From assembly GCF_003286085.1 (NCBI RefSeq), contig NW_020825401.1, positions 248,001-312,000 of the forward strand: 64,000 nt of DNA, read 5' to 3'. Under the pieces are notes generated by a model. The model had not been told where the DNA came from and ran no database searches. It worked only from the letters and a program-made list of their open reading frames with translations. Below, in pieces: positions 18,723 through 28,116 of this stretch (position 1 is its first letter; every line of letters begins with the position of its first letter). This DNA comes from Drosophila persimilis. Taxonomy: Eukaryota > Arthropoda > Insecta > Diptera > Drosophilidae. Made by a program: the position numbers and the translations under genes.

Positions 18723-19784
18723 TCATTCAGAGATCAAGTTTATCTGTGATCCTGAATCTAGCAGTGCTCTGAAACTAGCAACCTGCCCGTTGTTGGCTTC
18801 TACTGCCACCTTTGCTGTGGCCAGAAGATTGTAACTATTGTTACTTGCTGCACCGACCGTCGGGCCTCTTGATTCTGTAGCTGCGCCTGATGTGTTTTCC
18901 AAATGTAGCATCGCGTTGTGCTTCTTGTCACACTTGAAGCAGTTTCGACCAGGGCATGCGTTTGTTTTGTGATTTGTTCTAAAACAATTAACGCACATTT
19001 TTTGTTTTTGTACCCAATTTAGTCGTTCTGATGGAGATTTGGAGCGAAATTCTTCGCATCCGTAGAGCCAATGGCTTGCTTTCTTGCAGAATGTGCATAA
19101 GCATGCTCGCGCTCTCCCTGTGTTTGCTGATGCACAGTTCGAGCCTTTTGGCTCTCTCCTTGATGCTGGTGGCTTCTTACTGGTTCCTAGAACCCGAATT
19201 CTTTGCTCCAAGAACTGAAGCATCGTATCCAGCGCCTGAATGTTCTTTGAGCTTCCCAATGATTGCTCATACAAGGCCTTATTTGTTACATCCAGTTTGT
19301 TTCTGATAATGGCAATCAATATCGGATCCCATGTAGATATATTGATGCCCAATCCCTTTAGTGATGCAAGGGATTCTATGGTTGTTATATACAATTCTTT
19401 TAATGACTTTGGATCGTCATTAATTGTTTGGTGATTGAGGAAGCGGTTCAGTACCGTGTTCGAAACATCTCTGGGATTGTTGTATGCGTCAACTAGTATT
19501 TCCCAAGCGGCTTCATAATTTTCTTCCTTTAGATCGATATGTCGAATCAATCTTTCTGCCTCGCCGGTAACGGTGGTTTTAAGATACCACATCTTTTTCA
19601 CCGTAGGCATGTTGGTCTCATGCACCATGCATGAGAACAGATCGAAGAACTGGGTCCATTTTAATAGATCCCCATCAAACTTTGGGATGCTGATGCGTGG
19701 AAGATGCACGTTATCCGTGTTTGGTGTGGCTGATTTTGCCAATGCTCTTTGGAGTTTACTTTCCAGTGTTAGGTAGGATTCCAT
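18723..19784 (-). CDS. BEL-2 gag C-terminal part and protease start
   Basis: The 353-codon ORF carries a DUF1759 gag domain (LPRISIPKFDGDLLKWTQFF, about residues 27-190). Cys/His knuckles follow (CTFCKKASHWLYGC; CVNCFRTNHKTNAC; CFKCDKKH), then the protease active-site motif FRALLDSGSQINLI. It ends at TGA (18723-18725), which is in frame with the pol ORF starting at 18722. One codon therefore separates a continuous gag-pol. The upstream frame break at about 19780 separates it from the gag N-terminus. Confidence 0.9.
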   Translation of the reverse strand: MESYLTLESKLQRALAKSATPNTDNVHLPRISIPKFDGDLLKWTQFFDLFSCMVHETNMPTVKKMWYLKTTVTGEAERLIRHIDLKEENYEAAWEILVDAYNNPRDVSNTVLNRFLNHQTINDDPKSLKELYITTIESLASLKGLGINISTWDPILIAIIRNKLDVTNKALYEQSLGSSKNIQALDTMLQFLEQRIRVLGTSKKPPASRREPKGSNCASANTGRARACLCTFCKKASHWLYGCEEFRSKSPSERLNWVQKQKMCVNCFRTNHKTNACPGRNCFKCDKKHNAMLHLENTSGAATESRGPTVGAASNNSYNLLATAKVAVEANNGQVASFRALLDSGSQINLISE

Positions 19785-20389
19785 GCATACCCTCCTTCCA
19801 CTGGGTCCTCATATTCCTCATGAATTGTGAAGTGGACTTCCTGTGCTTGAGTCCATAGTGATTTTATCAAATCATTTGATGTGCGTCCATCCGCCTCTGA
19901 AAGTTGTTCCAGATTGCGTTTAACGGACTCTACTATGGCCTTTTGTCGGCGACATAGTGAAAGCAGTTTGCTGTAATCCTTTGAGGGCTGCTGGATCAGA
20001 CCGCTTTCTCTGGGATCTACTGGAGGATTCTCATGCTTTTCTTTAAAGACGATTTGACGTTCCCCACGAGCACTAGTAGTCTGTGATAGCTTATCCATGC
20101 ATTCGGTAAAGATCGTAATGTGTTGCTTACATGTTGTACGTAAGTCTTCACGGAATTTTACGTATTCATCCGTTTTGTCTGTATCGCGAAGTTTGGAGTC
20201 GTTTTTGTTGAAGCGATTCCACGCATTTTCGAGTGCTGATATTTTGGCTTGAAAATAAGAGGCCGTTTGCTTTCGTTCTTGGGAATCATTTTTAAAGTTC
20301 CGAATGCACCTCGATATTTCCTCACCAATCTCTTGTTGCACATCCATTGCCATTGTAGCGGCAGCTTCTGCCTCCATATGTGTATCCAT
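19769..20389 (-). CDS. BEL-2 gag N-terminal part
   Basis: The 206-codon ORF starts MDTHMEAEAAATMAMDVQQE about 410 bases inside the 5' LTR. Helical, charged sequence with coiled-coil character follows, as usual at the N-terminus of BEL gag. It overlaps the next gag ORF by 16 bases in another frame, which suggests a small indel near 19780. A programmed shift is possible but less likely. Confidence 0.8.
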   Translation of the reverse strand: MDTHMEAEAAATMAMDVQQEIGEEISRCIRNFKNDSQERKQTASYFQAKISALENAWNRFNKNDSKLRDTDKTDEYVKFREDLRTTCKQHITIFTECMDKLSQTTSARGERQIVFKEKHENPPVDPRESGLIQQPSKDYSKLLSLCRRQKAIVESVKRNLEQLSEADGRTSNDLIKSLWTQAQEVHFTIHEEYEDPVEGGYAWNPT

Positions 20390-20800
20390 TCTATCTGTTT
20401 GTACTTATTACTTTTTGACCCGTTTGGAGTGTTTTATTTGCTTTGCAGCTGGATACGCTCCGAATCGCAACCGTTGTTGGTCAGAAAGGTAATAGTACAG
20501 GTGATGTGTTGGATGGAGGGATTTGTGCTGTTTCCAATCTATGGAACGCACGACAAAAATTGATTGCCTCGGTGGTAATCGAATTCTATAGCTGTTTTTC
20601 TGTTGGCTGATAACCTGAATATGTCAGATTTGCCAAAGTGATACTTATTGGTAGGAGATGCTAACGTAAGTGTATGGCCTGATGCCAAATTTTTATTGAA
20701 GATGTCCTGTTGACTGCTTCAATCTGATGTCCAGATCGAATCCTTTCACTGTAGCTTGTTAGACAGTTTGAAAGGATGACCAAGGTCGGGGGTCACCAAA
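20390..20800 (-). promoter_or_regulatory. BEL-2 leader with primer-binding site
   Basis: This is non-coding leader on the minus strand. The primer site is about 20782-20798 (minus strand TGGTGACCCCCGACC), two bases from the LTR end. That is the same arrangement and nearly the same site as BEL-1, so both probably use the same or a related tRNA. Confidence 0.7.
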
Positions 20801-21380
20801 TGTTAATGTGTGCGTGTGTGTGTGTGTAGGAAGCAGGGTTGCATACGGTACATAAACCGTCTACAGTTTGGTCGTCGCAACTAGAACTTGAACCAGTTGG
20901 ACTGCGGAGAGGGTATCCTACGGTGCGCAAGTGAGGATCTGAAGACACAGCGACAGCCTCTGTTGATTGCGATGGAAGATGAGTGACAGGCAGCTATGGT
21001 ACTGTTTCTGATACTGACTTTATTGAATAAATGCATCTCCTTATATAGCTAACAGTGGAATTCTTATTCTATGGGAAGGAACGCACAGGCTCCTTGTGAG
21101 TATATTTTTAGATTGGGTACACTTACTCTGTGCGGGGGTTATATTTCAATGTATTTACTTAGGTACTTGGCAGCAATAAAGAAGATAGTTTATTGCTTGA
21201 TCCCTTTTGGTGGGTTCGAGTTTACAAGTGCTATTGTCTATTCTTAGTTGCTAATGTATTTTTCGTGTCGTCATATTCAGTTACATGAAATGACATGAAC
21301 AATTTTATTTATGAGTATTTGTGTATGAGATTGAACTGTATATTCCTAATATTCATTAAATACATGTCTGTGGCTGAACA
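20801..21380 (-). repeat. BEL-2 5' LTR (580 bp)
   Basis: The plus-strand ends are tgttaatgtg and ggctgaaca. It pairs with 7287-7809. It carries a segment of about 65 bases (near 21104-21180) absent from the 3' LTR. The remaining sequence differs by only scattered single bases. Confidence 0.95.
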
Positions 21381-21385
21381 ACATG
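21381..21385. repeat. Right copy of BEL-2 target duplication
   Basis: ACATG directly follows the 5' LTR and equals 7282-7286 directly before the 3' LTR. Confidence 0.93.
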
Positions 21386-21955
21386 GTCTGGGAACTTTAA
21401 TTTGTTTGAGACTTCATTGGTTCTATTGAATTTGTTATTACTAATTGGATTAATTTCTGAAGTGTGATTTTTCTCAAAACTTCTGACCTTGCTGGTTGAA
21501 TTGTCAGTATCATTGTTTAACAATGTTACATGCATTTGGTAATTAAGGGATTGCGGTTTTAGTAATAATTCATCATTATGATAATCTATTACGCAATTGA
21601 ACTTTCGAATGAAGTCAAGTCCCAGAATTCCGTCACATGGTACGGGAAATTTATTATGGACTATTTGGAAGTCGTGACTGATTATAAAATAATCGAAGAG
21701 TAAATCGATTTTAGCTATTCCAATTGATTTTATTGTTCCCTGACCAATTCCTATTATGTTTGTTTTGAAATTTTGATTTATTTCAGAACATAAGATATTA
21801 TATTTTAAAATTGATATGTTAGCTCTTGTATCTTCTAGTAATGTTATTTGTTTATTATTTTTTTGATTGTGTATTTTTATAATGCTGCTGAGACTTAGGT
21901 TTATGTTAAATACTTTTAAGATTGGTTGCTCAAGGGTGTTTTAGCGTTTTCCGAG
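21386..21955 (-). pseudogene. Gypsy-1 protease region
   Basis: The minus strand encodes a retropepsin-like stretch: LLEDTRANISILK at about 21800-21840, then GILGLDFIRKFNCVIDYHND near 21600. The active-site triplet reads D-T-R where D-T-G is expected, so this protease would be inactive. The frame is otherwise fairly open. The segment continues directly into the RT N-terminus at 7286 once BEL-2 is removed. Confidence 0.8.
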
Positions 21956-22249
21956 TTACTTTGTGTGTTGATTGTTATTCCTATTTCCTCTATATGAGCC
22001 GCCTCTTTTCGAGCCGCCTCTAAAGTTTGTATTTATGTCTTTACGTTTATGCCATGTGTTGTTATTGTTGTACCGTTGGCCGCTTCTGTTATTGTTACGG
22101 CCCATATACCTACCACGACCGCGATTTCCACCGCGCTGTGAGTAGTTTTGGTAATACATAATTGTATTAGTTTCTTCGGCTATATCATTCGATGTTTCAA
22201 TATATGTAGCTATTGCTTCATTCATATTGTTAATTAGACGAGAACGCAT
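21956..22249 (-). pseudogene. Gypsy-1 nucleocapsid (RGG/Asn-rich)
   Basis: The stretch of about 97 codons has a strongly basic, Gly/Arg/Asn-rich C-terminus (SQRGGNRGRGRYMGRNNN and similar) and no Cys-His knuckle. This fits the nucleocapsid of the 412/mdg1/blood group. It overlaps the capsid ORF by 16 bases in another frame, so a frameshift separates them. Confidence 0.75.
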
Positions 22250-22851
22250 AACTGTCTTAACATCTCTATCATCTCTATCTCAATGTATGCTCCCTCTAGG
22301 GACTTAGCTAATTTCTCAATTTCTTGCGTATATGCATTGGGTGTTTTGTTTTTCTGCGAAAGATTCAATAATCTGGCAGATAGATTGTCAATTGACTCAC
22401 CCTTAATGTTATCTTTTAGTCTGCTGATAATCTGATCTATTGTAGTTTTATTGCATATTATATTTCTAGCTGGTCCTTTTAGTTTTGTTTTAATCAAAGA
22501 CACAGCTAATAATTCATGTGAGCCTTGTATTGTTTTCATGATTTCCAATGCATCCAGAAAACTACGTAAGTTTTCAGCTTTACCGCTGAAGTCTGGTAAT
22601 ATCTTTGATTCAATGTTCATAAATGCAATATTGTTTTGCTCCATGATTGCTGGTTTTTGTTCTGTTACGCTTGAGATTGTGTCAGTATCTGACAAAAAAT
22701 CGGTTCCTGCTACTTCAGGTAAATTTATAACAACAGGTATGGTTAGATCGTGTAGATCTCTTTCTTTTATTTCTTGATGTGATTTGTATTCATCTGACGA
22801 ATCTGTATCTTCCTGATTCTTATTCAATTCTTCACTATTTCCAGCTGTCAA
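22234..22851 (-). pseudogene. Gypsy-1 gag capsid domain
   Basis: The 205-codon ORF has an acidic N-terminus followed by a capsid-like segment: ILPDFSGKAENLRSFLDALE, LAVSLIKTKLKGPARNI, LKDNIKGESIDNLSARLLNL. The spacing is typical of Ty3 gag (retrotransposon gag domain). Upstream coding is cut by the foldback element at 22888. Confidence 0.85.
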
Positions 22852-22894
22852 AGGGGTGTTTAAGATTATCGGTATCGCTATATCTAAATTATAC

Positions 22895-24572
22895 CACTAA
22901 CCATACAGCATATAGATGTGCCAGTTCATACAACGAAAGTGTCACACACCGGCTTGCGCTATCCGTACCCCAGAGTGACGTCATCATGAGAGAGAGAGCG
23001 CAGAGAGAACATCTTTGCATGTGTTAGTACACACGCAATATGTTTCGACAAAAAGTATGTGATTGTATGTTTTTTCAGATTTTTTGAACTCTCTCAGGTC
23101 TGATCTGTTTTGCCACCAGCATGTTTTAGTGTATGGGTGCACATGCATTCTCACGTACTTTGCGTGTGTGTGTTTACTATTGCTGGCCGCTAGAACTGAA
23201 ATTTGAGTTTGGTTCTTGTTTCGGGTCTTTTGATGGACTGACCTACCGCCACAAAATAAATGAAGAATGGGCAGGGGGTGGGGGTATGGTACACTAGGGC
23301 GCGGGAAACAAAATAAAAGCTGTTATTTGTTTGATTTATACCACAAAATATAAAATATTACAATAATATAATTGCACATTTATTTCCTTATCTTAAGCAG
23401 GTTGATTATAAATTATGCAAACGCCGTCGGTTCTCGACGTTTTGTTTATATCAAAGACTATACAATACCAAAGACTATACAATACCAAGATGTTGCATGA
23501 GCGACCAAAAAGCTGTTCTATGGCGGGTCCTAACATTAGAACCCAAAAGGCACGAGGGAGCGCGCGGGGTTTCAATTCCCTTTTCGCCTGTACTTCGTCT
23601 CTACCGCGACCCCGCTGCCCATCGGTTTCGTCTGTTCGGCAATTCTGGACTCTCGAGCCTCAGCACCGTCGAAGCGGTGGTCGCGGATCGCCGATGTCTT
23701 TGGAGCGGCACAGTGGGAAAATTCGATTGGAAAATTCTCTATTAGAATTTATCTAAAGAACTCATACAATTTTTTTACTATTTCGGCTGAGTCCCACTGT
23801 GCCGCGCCAAAGACATCAGCGACCACGCTGCCCTACGGTTTCAGCACGCAGACAATTCATATTTTGTTTTTGTATTCTTTCTCTCGAGACACACCGACTC
23901 GACGCTGACCGGGCAGCAGTAATTTTGAAAACCCTCATGCAATATACGAATGTAATAAACTTTAATATTTATGTGCATATGTATGTACATAAGATATTTT
24001 ATAATTGAATTAGAAAATTTATGGGTATTGTCCATGAGAGTATTCAAGGTGCGACCGGCATCTAAATTTGTACTTTGCAGATTCCCGTCGGAAAGCGCGC
24101 GATTGACAATTGATTTGAAATATATGTAAAACCAATTCCATTTATATTTATGCATATTTATTTAAGTATATATATATATTTTCTTATATTGTATATTTAG
24201 ATACATCATTATTTTAGTTATAATAAACAAAAACGTCGAGAACCGACGGCATTTGCATAATTTGTATAATTTATAATCAACCTGCTTAAGATAAGGAAAT
24301 AAATGTGCAATTATATTATTGTAATATTTTATATTTTGTGGTATAAATCAAACAAATAACAGATCAGACCTGAGAGAGTTCAAAAAATCTGAAAAAACAT
24401 ACAATCACATACTTTTTGTCGAAACATATTGCGTGTGTACTAACACATGCAAAGATGTTCTCTCTGCGCTCTCTCTCTCATGATGACGTCACTCTGGGGT
24501 ACGGATAGCGCAAGCCGGTGTGTGACACTTTCGTTGTATGAACTGGCACATCTATATACTGTATGGTTAGTG
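22895..24572. mobile_element. Foldback / long-TIR DNA element with 7-bp target duplication
   Basis: Very long inverted arms are visible. Bases 22895-23112 match the reverse complement of about 24357-24572, and about 23315-23455 match the reverse complement of 24227-24357. The left arm carries about 200 extra bases at 23113-23315. Termini read CACTAACCATACAG. The 7-base sequence ATTATAC occurs at 22888-22894 and 24573-24579. The central 770 bases have no transposase. Long arms, 7-bp duplications and a CACTA-like end recall P-superfamily elements of the Galileo/1360 kind. That family link is inference. Confidence 0.82.
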
Positions 24573-24669
24573 ATTATACCTTCCTTGAACTGATATTAAA
24601 TTTTATCGAAATTTGACCAATAATTTAGAAACTGATGACCAGTGTGATTGATTTAATTTGTCTATGTTG

Positions 24670-24825
24670 TTATGTATTAGTGTTCGTGCTCATATATACT
24701 AATATCTTTGCATGTTTATTGACTGTATCGTCTAGAATATTCCTGTCTTGCGAAATGCATTTATATGATTTGTCAAACTTTCTCTTTAACTCATGTAATG
24801 TGGCATGTATCTGTTGCCATTCCAT
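24670..24825 (-). pseudogene. Gypsy-1 gag N-terminal helix
   Basis: A 51-codon open stretch starts MEWQQIHATLHELKRKFDKS. It is helical and charged, as expected for the N-terminal part of gag, and lies on the far side of the foldback element from the capsid region. The sequence from 24580 to 24669 is also probably gag but is not open. Assignment is by position and composition only. Confidence 0.45.
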
Positions 24826-24923
24826 ATTCCTAAACTCATTATGCTTTATTTTGAAATAGTTTTGTAAATATATCCTTATTCAAGCATATTGCAATTTTTA
24901 TACTTTTTTATATAATTTATATT

Positions 24924-26028
24924 TATACCCGATACTCAAAATGAGTATTGGGGTATATTAGATTTGTGGTATAAGTGTATGTGTGTAACGTCCAGAAGGA
25001 ATCGTTTCCGACCCCATAAAGTATATATATTCTTGATCAGCATCAATAGCCGAGTCGATTGAGCCATGTCTGTCTGTCCGTCCGTCCGTCTGTCCGTCTG
25101 TCCGTCCCCTTCAGCGCCTAATGCTCAAAGACTATAGGAGCTAGAGCAACGATGTTTTGGATCCAGGCTTCTGTGATATGTCACTACACCAAAAATATTT
25201 CAAAACTTTGCCCCGCCCCCTTCCGCCCCCACAAAGGGCGAAAATCTGTGGCATCCACAATTTCGACGATACGAGAAAACTAGAAACGCAGAATCGTAGA
25301 AGATGACTATATCTTACAGAGTGCAAAATCTGAACCAGATCGTATAATTATTACAGCCAGAATCACGAAAACAATTTCACTCTTTCTCGCTCTGTCTCAC
25401 TCTAACACACAGGTTTCATGGTCGGTTTTGCCAATTGCAAAATATGAGTTCAAGGATCTCAGAACCCATAAGAGCTAGAGCAACCAAATTTGGTATCCAC
25501 ACTCCTGTGATATCGGACCTTGACCGTTTTGTGTCAAAATTTCGCCTCCCCTTCCGCCCCCGCAAAGGACGAAAATCTGAGGCAACCACAAATCTCAGAG
25601 ACTATTAAGGCTAGAAAAACCAAATTTGGTACACACACTCCTTTAAGATGTCACTATAAAACGTCTATCTCAAAATTTCGCCCCACCCCCTTCCGCCCAC
25701 ACAAAGGACAAAAATCTGTTGCATCCACAATATTGCAAAATCGAGTAAACTAAAAACGCAGAATCATAGACAATGACCATATCTATCCGGTTGCCGAATT
25801 TGGATCGGATCAGATAATTTTTGTAGCCAAAAGGAACAAATCAATTTGCATTGGCTACGCAGCGCCCGATGTCACGCTCAGACTGATTTTCTGTCTCTCT
25901 CGCACGCATTCTTTGCCGTGTCGTTTAATATTAGCGGCGTCTGCCGGAGGAGAGCCATACTGACTTAGTATCGGGTATAACTGTAGAGTTGCGGTGTCCG
26001 CAGCAACTCACAACGTTCCCCCTCGTTT
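24924..26028 (+). mobile_element. DINE-1/INE-1-type Helentron repeat, copy a
   Basis: Full length, about 1.1 kb. The left end is TATACCCGATACTC followed by its inverse GAGTATTGGGGTATA. Then come a TGTCCGTC-type microsatellite (25068-25106) and several blocks of the form caaaatttcgcc-ccccttccgccc. The right end is TAGTATCGGGTATAA plus a hairpin (gagttgcggtgtccgcagcaactc broken by one bulge) and CCCCTCGTTT. Matching subterminal inverted repeats, a microsatellite and a 3' hairpin are the known DINE-1 architecture. There is no coding. Confidence 0.85.
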
Positions 26029-26039
26029 ATATGTATATT

Positions 26040-27485
26040 TATACCCGATACTCAAAATGAGTATTGGGGTATATTAGATTTGTGGTAAAAGTGGATGTGT
26101 GTAACGTCCAGAAGGAATCGTTTCCGACCCCATAAAGTATATATATTCTTGATCAGCATCAATAGCCAAGTCGATTAAGTCCTGTCTGTCTGTCCGTCTG
26201 TCCATCCGTCCGTCCGTCTGTCCGTCCCCTTCAGCGCCTAGTGCTCAAAGACTATAAAAGCTAGAGCAACGATGTTTTGGATCCAGACTTCTGTGATACT
26301 CCGACTTCAGCCCCACAAAGGGCGAAAATCTGTGGCATCCACAATTTCGAGGATACGAGAAAACTAAAAACGCAGAATCGTAGAAGATGACTATATCTTC
26401 TTGAGTGTAAAATCTGAACCAGATCGTATAATTATTATAGCCAGAATCAAGAAAACAATTTCATTCTTTCTCGCTCTGTCTCTCTCTAACACACAGGTTT
26501 CATGGTCGGTTTTGCCAATTGCAAAATATGAGTTCAAGGATCTCAGAACCCATAAGAGCTAGAGCAATCAAATTTGGTATCCACACTCCTGTGATATCGG
26601 ACCTTGACCGTTTCGTGTCAAAATTTCGCCACACCCCATTCGATTGAGCCATGTCTGTCTGTCCGTCTGTCCGTCCCCTTCAGCGCCTAGTGCTCAAAGA
26701 CTAGAGCAACGATGTTTTGGATCCAGACTTCTGTGATATGTCACTACTACAAAAATAATTCAAAACTTCGCCCCGCCCACTTTCGCCCCCACAAAGGACG
26801 AAAATCTGTGGCATCCACAATTTTAAAGATATGAGAAAACCAAAAACGCAGACTCATAGAGAACGACCATTTCTTTAAGACTGCAGAATCTGAATAGGAT
26901 CGTAATATTATTATAGCCAGCATCAAGAAAACAATTTCATTTTTTCTCACCCTGTCTGTCTCTCTCTAACACACACGTAGCATAGCCGGCTTTGCTTAGA
27001 GTAAAACATTAGCGCCTAGATCTCAGAGACTATAAAAGCAACCAAATTTGGTATCCACACTCCTAATATATCGGACCGAGACGAGTTTGTTTTAAAATTT
27101 CGCCACACCCCCTTCCGCCCCCGCAAAGGACGAAAATCTGGGTATATTCAAAAATCTCAGAGACTATTAACGCTAGAGCAACCAAATTTGGTATTCGCAC
27201 TCCTGTTAGATCTCACTATAAAACGTATATCTCAAAATTTCGCCCCACCCCCTTCTGACCACAATATTGCAGATTCGAGAAAGCTAAAAACGCAGAATTA
27301 TAGAGAATGACCATATCTATCAGATTGCTGAGTCTGGATCAGATCGGATCATTTTTATCGCACGCACTCTTTGTCGTGTCGCTTAATATTAGCGGCGTCT
27401 GCCGGAGGAGAGCCATACTGACTAAGTATCGGGTATAAATGTAGGTTGCGGTGTCCGCAGCAACTCACAACGTTCCCCCTCGTTT
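26040..27485 (+). mobile_element. DINE-type repeat, copy b (two fused partial copies)
   Basis: It begins with the standard left end at 26040. At about 26639 the sequence restarts at the cgattgagccatgtctgtct position of the same repeat, then runs to the usual right end at 27485. It is thus a left part of about 600 bases joined to a second, internally truncated copy. Only about 11 bases separate it from copy a. Confidence 0.82.
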
Positions 27486-27489
27486 AGAC

Positions 27490-27748
27490 TCCTGTTGTGT
27501 ACTTTATATATTTTATACAATAAGTTGGCAATCATAATTATTATCATTACGATCAAAATTGTTGTTATTGTGCTTAAATCTTGTGTCCCTACTTCTACCT
27601 TGTTGATTACATTTGCAGTGGAGTCCACTGTTTTTGTATCTATGAGACCCATTTTTGAGGGGATATATATATTATTCACATTAGCAAAAAAACTAAGAGC
27701 TTTTACATCATTTGAATATTTTTTGGCTGTTACTAACAAACACACCAA
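27490..27748 (-). pseudogene. Env C-terminal fragment (membrane segment)
   Basis: The minus strand encodes a Ser/Thr/Lys stretch, then a membrane segment (LIVMIIIMIANLLYKIY) and a short basic tail. This matches the end of an insect retroelement envelope protein. The last residues of the open frame come from the DINE repeat. It resembles, but is not the same as, the env tail at 34510-34676. The source element is not identified. Confidence 0.5.
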
Positions 27749-28116
27749 TTACGTGAAGAAGCTTTGAAAGCTCTCAGAAGCTTTTAAAGGTACTTTTTAT
27801 TTCCATGTGCACAGAACATGTGTTTTTCCCGCGTCAAATTCGACCTGCGGCATTTTGTGTTTTGTTCTGCTTATAAAAGTAAATACATAAAACCAATCCA
27901 GTCCATAATTTCTTTCGTGAAAGGTAAGTTTATTTACTATCAAAATCGAGTGGCAGATATGCAAGTATTAGAAAAATAGTGATAAGTGTCTTGAGACACT
28001 TTTGGGGTTCCACGCTATATTTTGTTGCCACTAGCTTTTTCTCAACTACTTGCAGTTGTTGTGTTTTTTGTGTGTTTATTGTGTGATTTTTCTTAATAGA
28101 AATTGAAATATTATAA

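Larger units (their letters stand above)
7287..21380 (-). mobile_element. BEL-2: env-bearing BEL/Pao retrotransposon with LOA-1 inside
   Basis: The element has LTRs at 7287-7809 (3') and 20801-21380 (5') and is flanked by ACATG at 7282-7286 and 21381-21385, a perfect 5-bp target duplication. On the minus strand the order is primer site, gag (20389-18723), pol (18722-14811) and env (9426-7834). LOA-1 (9557-14914) is inserted at the pol/env junction. Net length without LOA-1 is about 8.7 kb. It sits within the RT/protease region of Gypsy-1 and so is younger than it. Defects: a gag frameshift near 19780, an in-frame TGA in the protease, a broken env start, and the LOA-1 insertion. Confidence 0.95.
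6070..24923 (-). mobile_element. Gypsy-1: Ty3/gypsy element (412/mdg1-like), fragmented host of three insertions
   Basis: Parts of one Ty3-type element occur in order on the minus strand: N-terminal gag (24670-24825), gag (22234-22851), nucleocapsid (21956-22249), protease (21386-21955), RT N-terminal part (7083-7286), then RT/RNase H (6070-6713). Between them sit a foldback element (22895-24572), BEL-2 (7287-21380) and a 369-bp insertion (6714-7082). Each is bounded by matching short repeats, so the pieces were once contiguous. Similarity to the 412/mdg1/blood group rests on the RT motifs. No LTR of this copy is visible; the left side ends in the unassigned palindromic sequence and the right side in a DINE repeat. 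Confidence 0.82.

Noticed and set aside
19769..19784. Programmed frameshift between BEL-2 gag parts
   Set aside because: There is no clear slippery heptamer or downstream structure, and other parts of the copy also carry random damage.
24635..24859. 74-codon Cys/Leu-rich plus ORF
   Set aside because: The minus strand gives a better gag-like helix; the plus ORF is a composition artefact.
25060..25110. CRISPR-like or satellite tandem repeat
   Set aside because: TGTCCGTC runs are the internal microsatellite of DINE repeats and recur in almost every copy, with no spacers.
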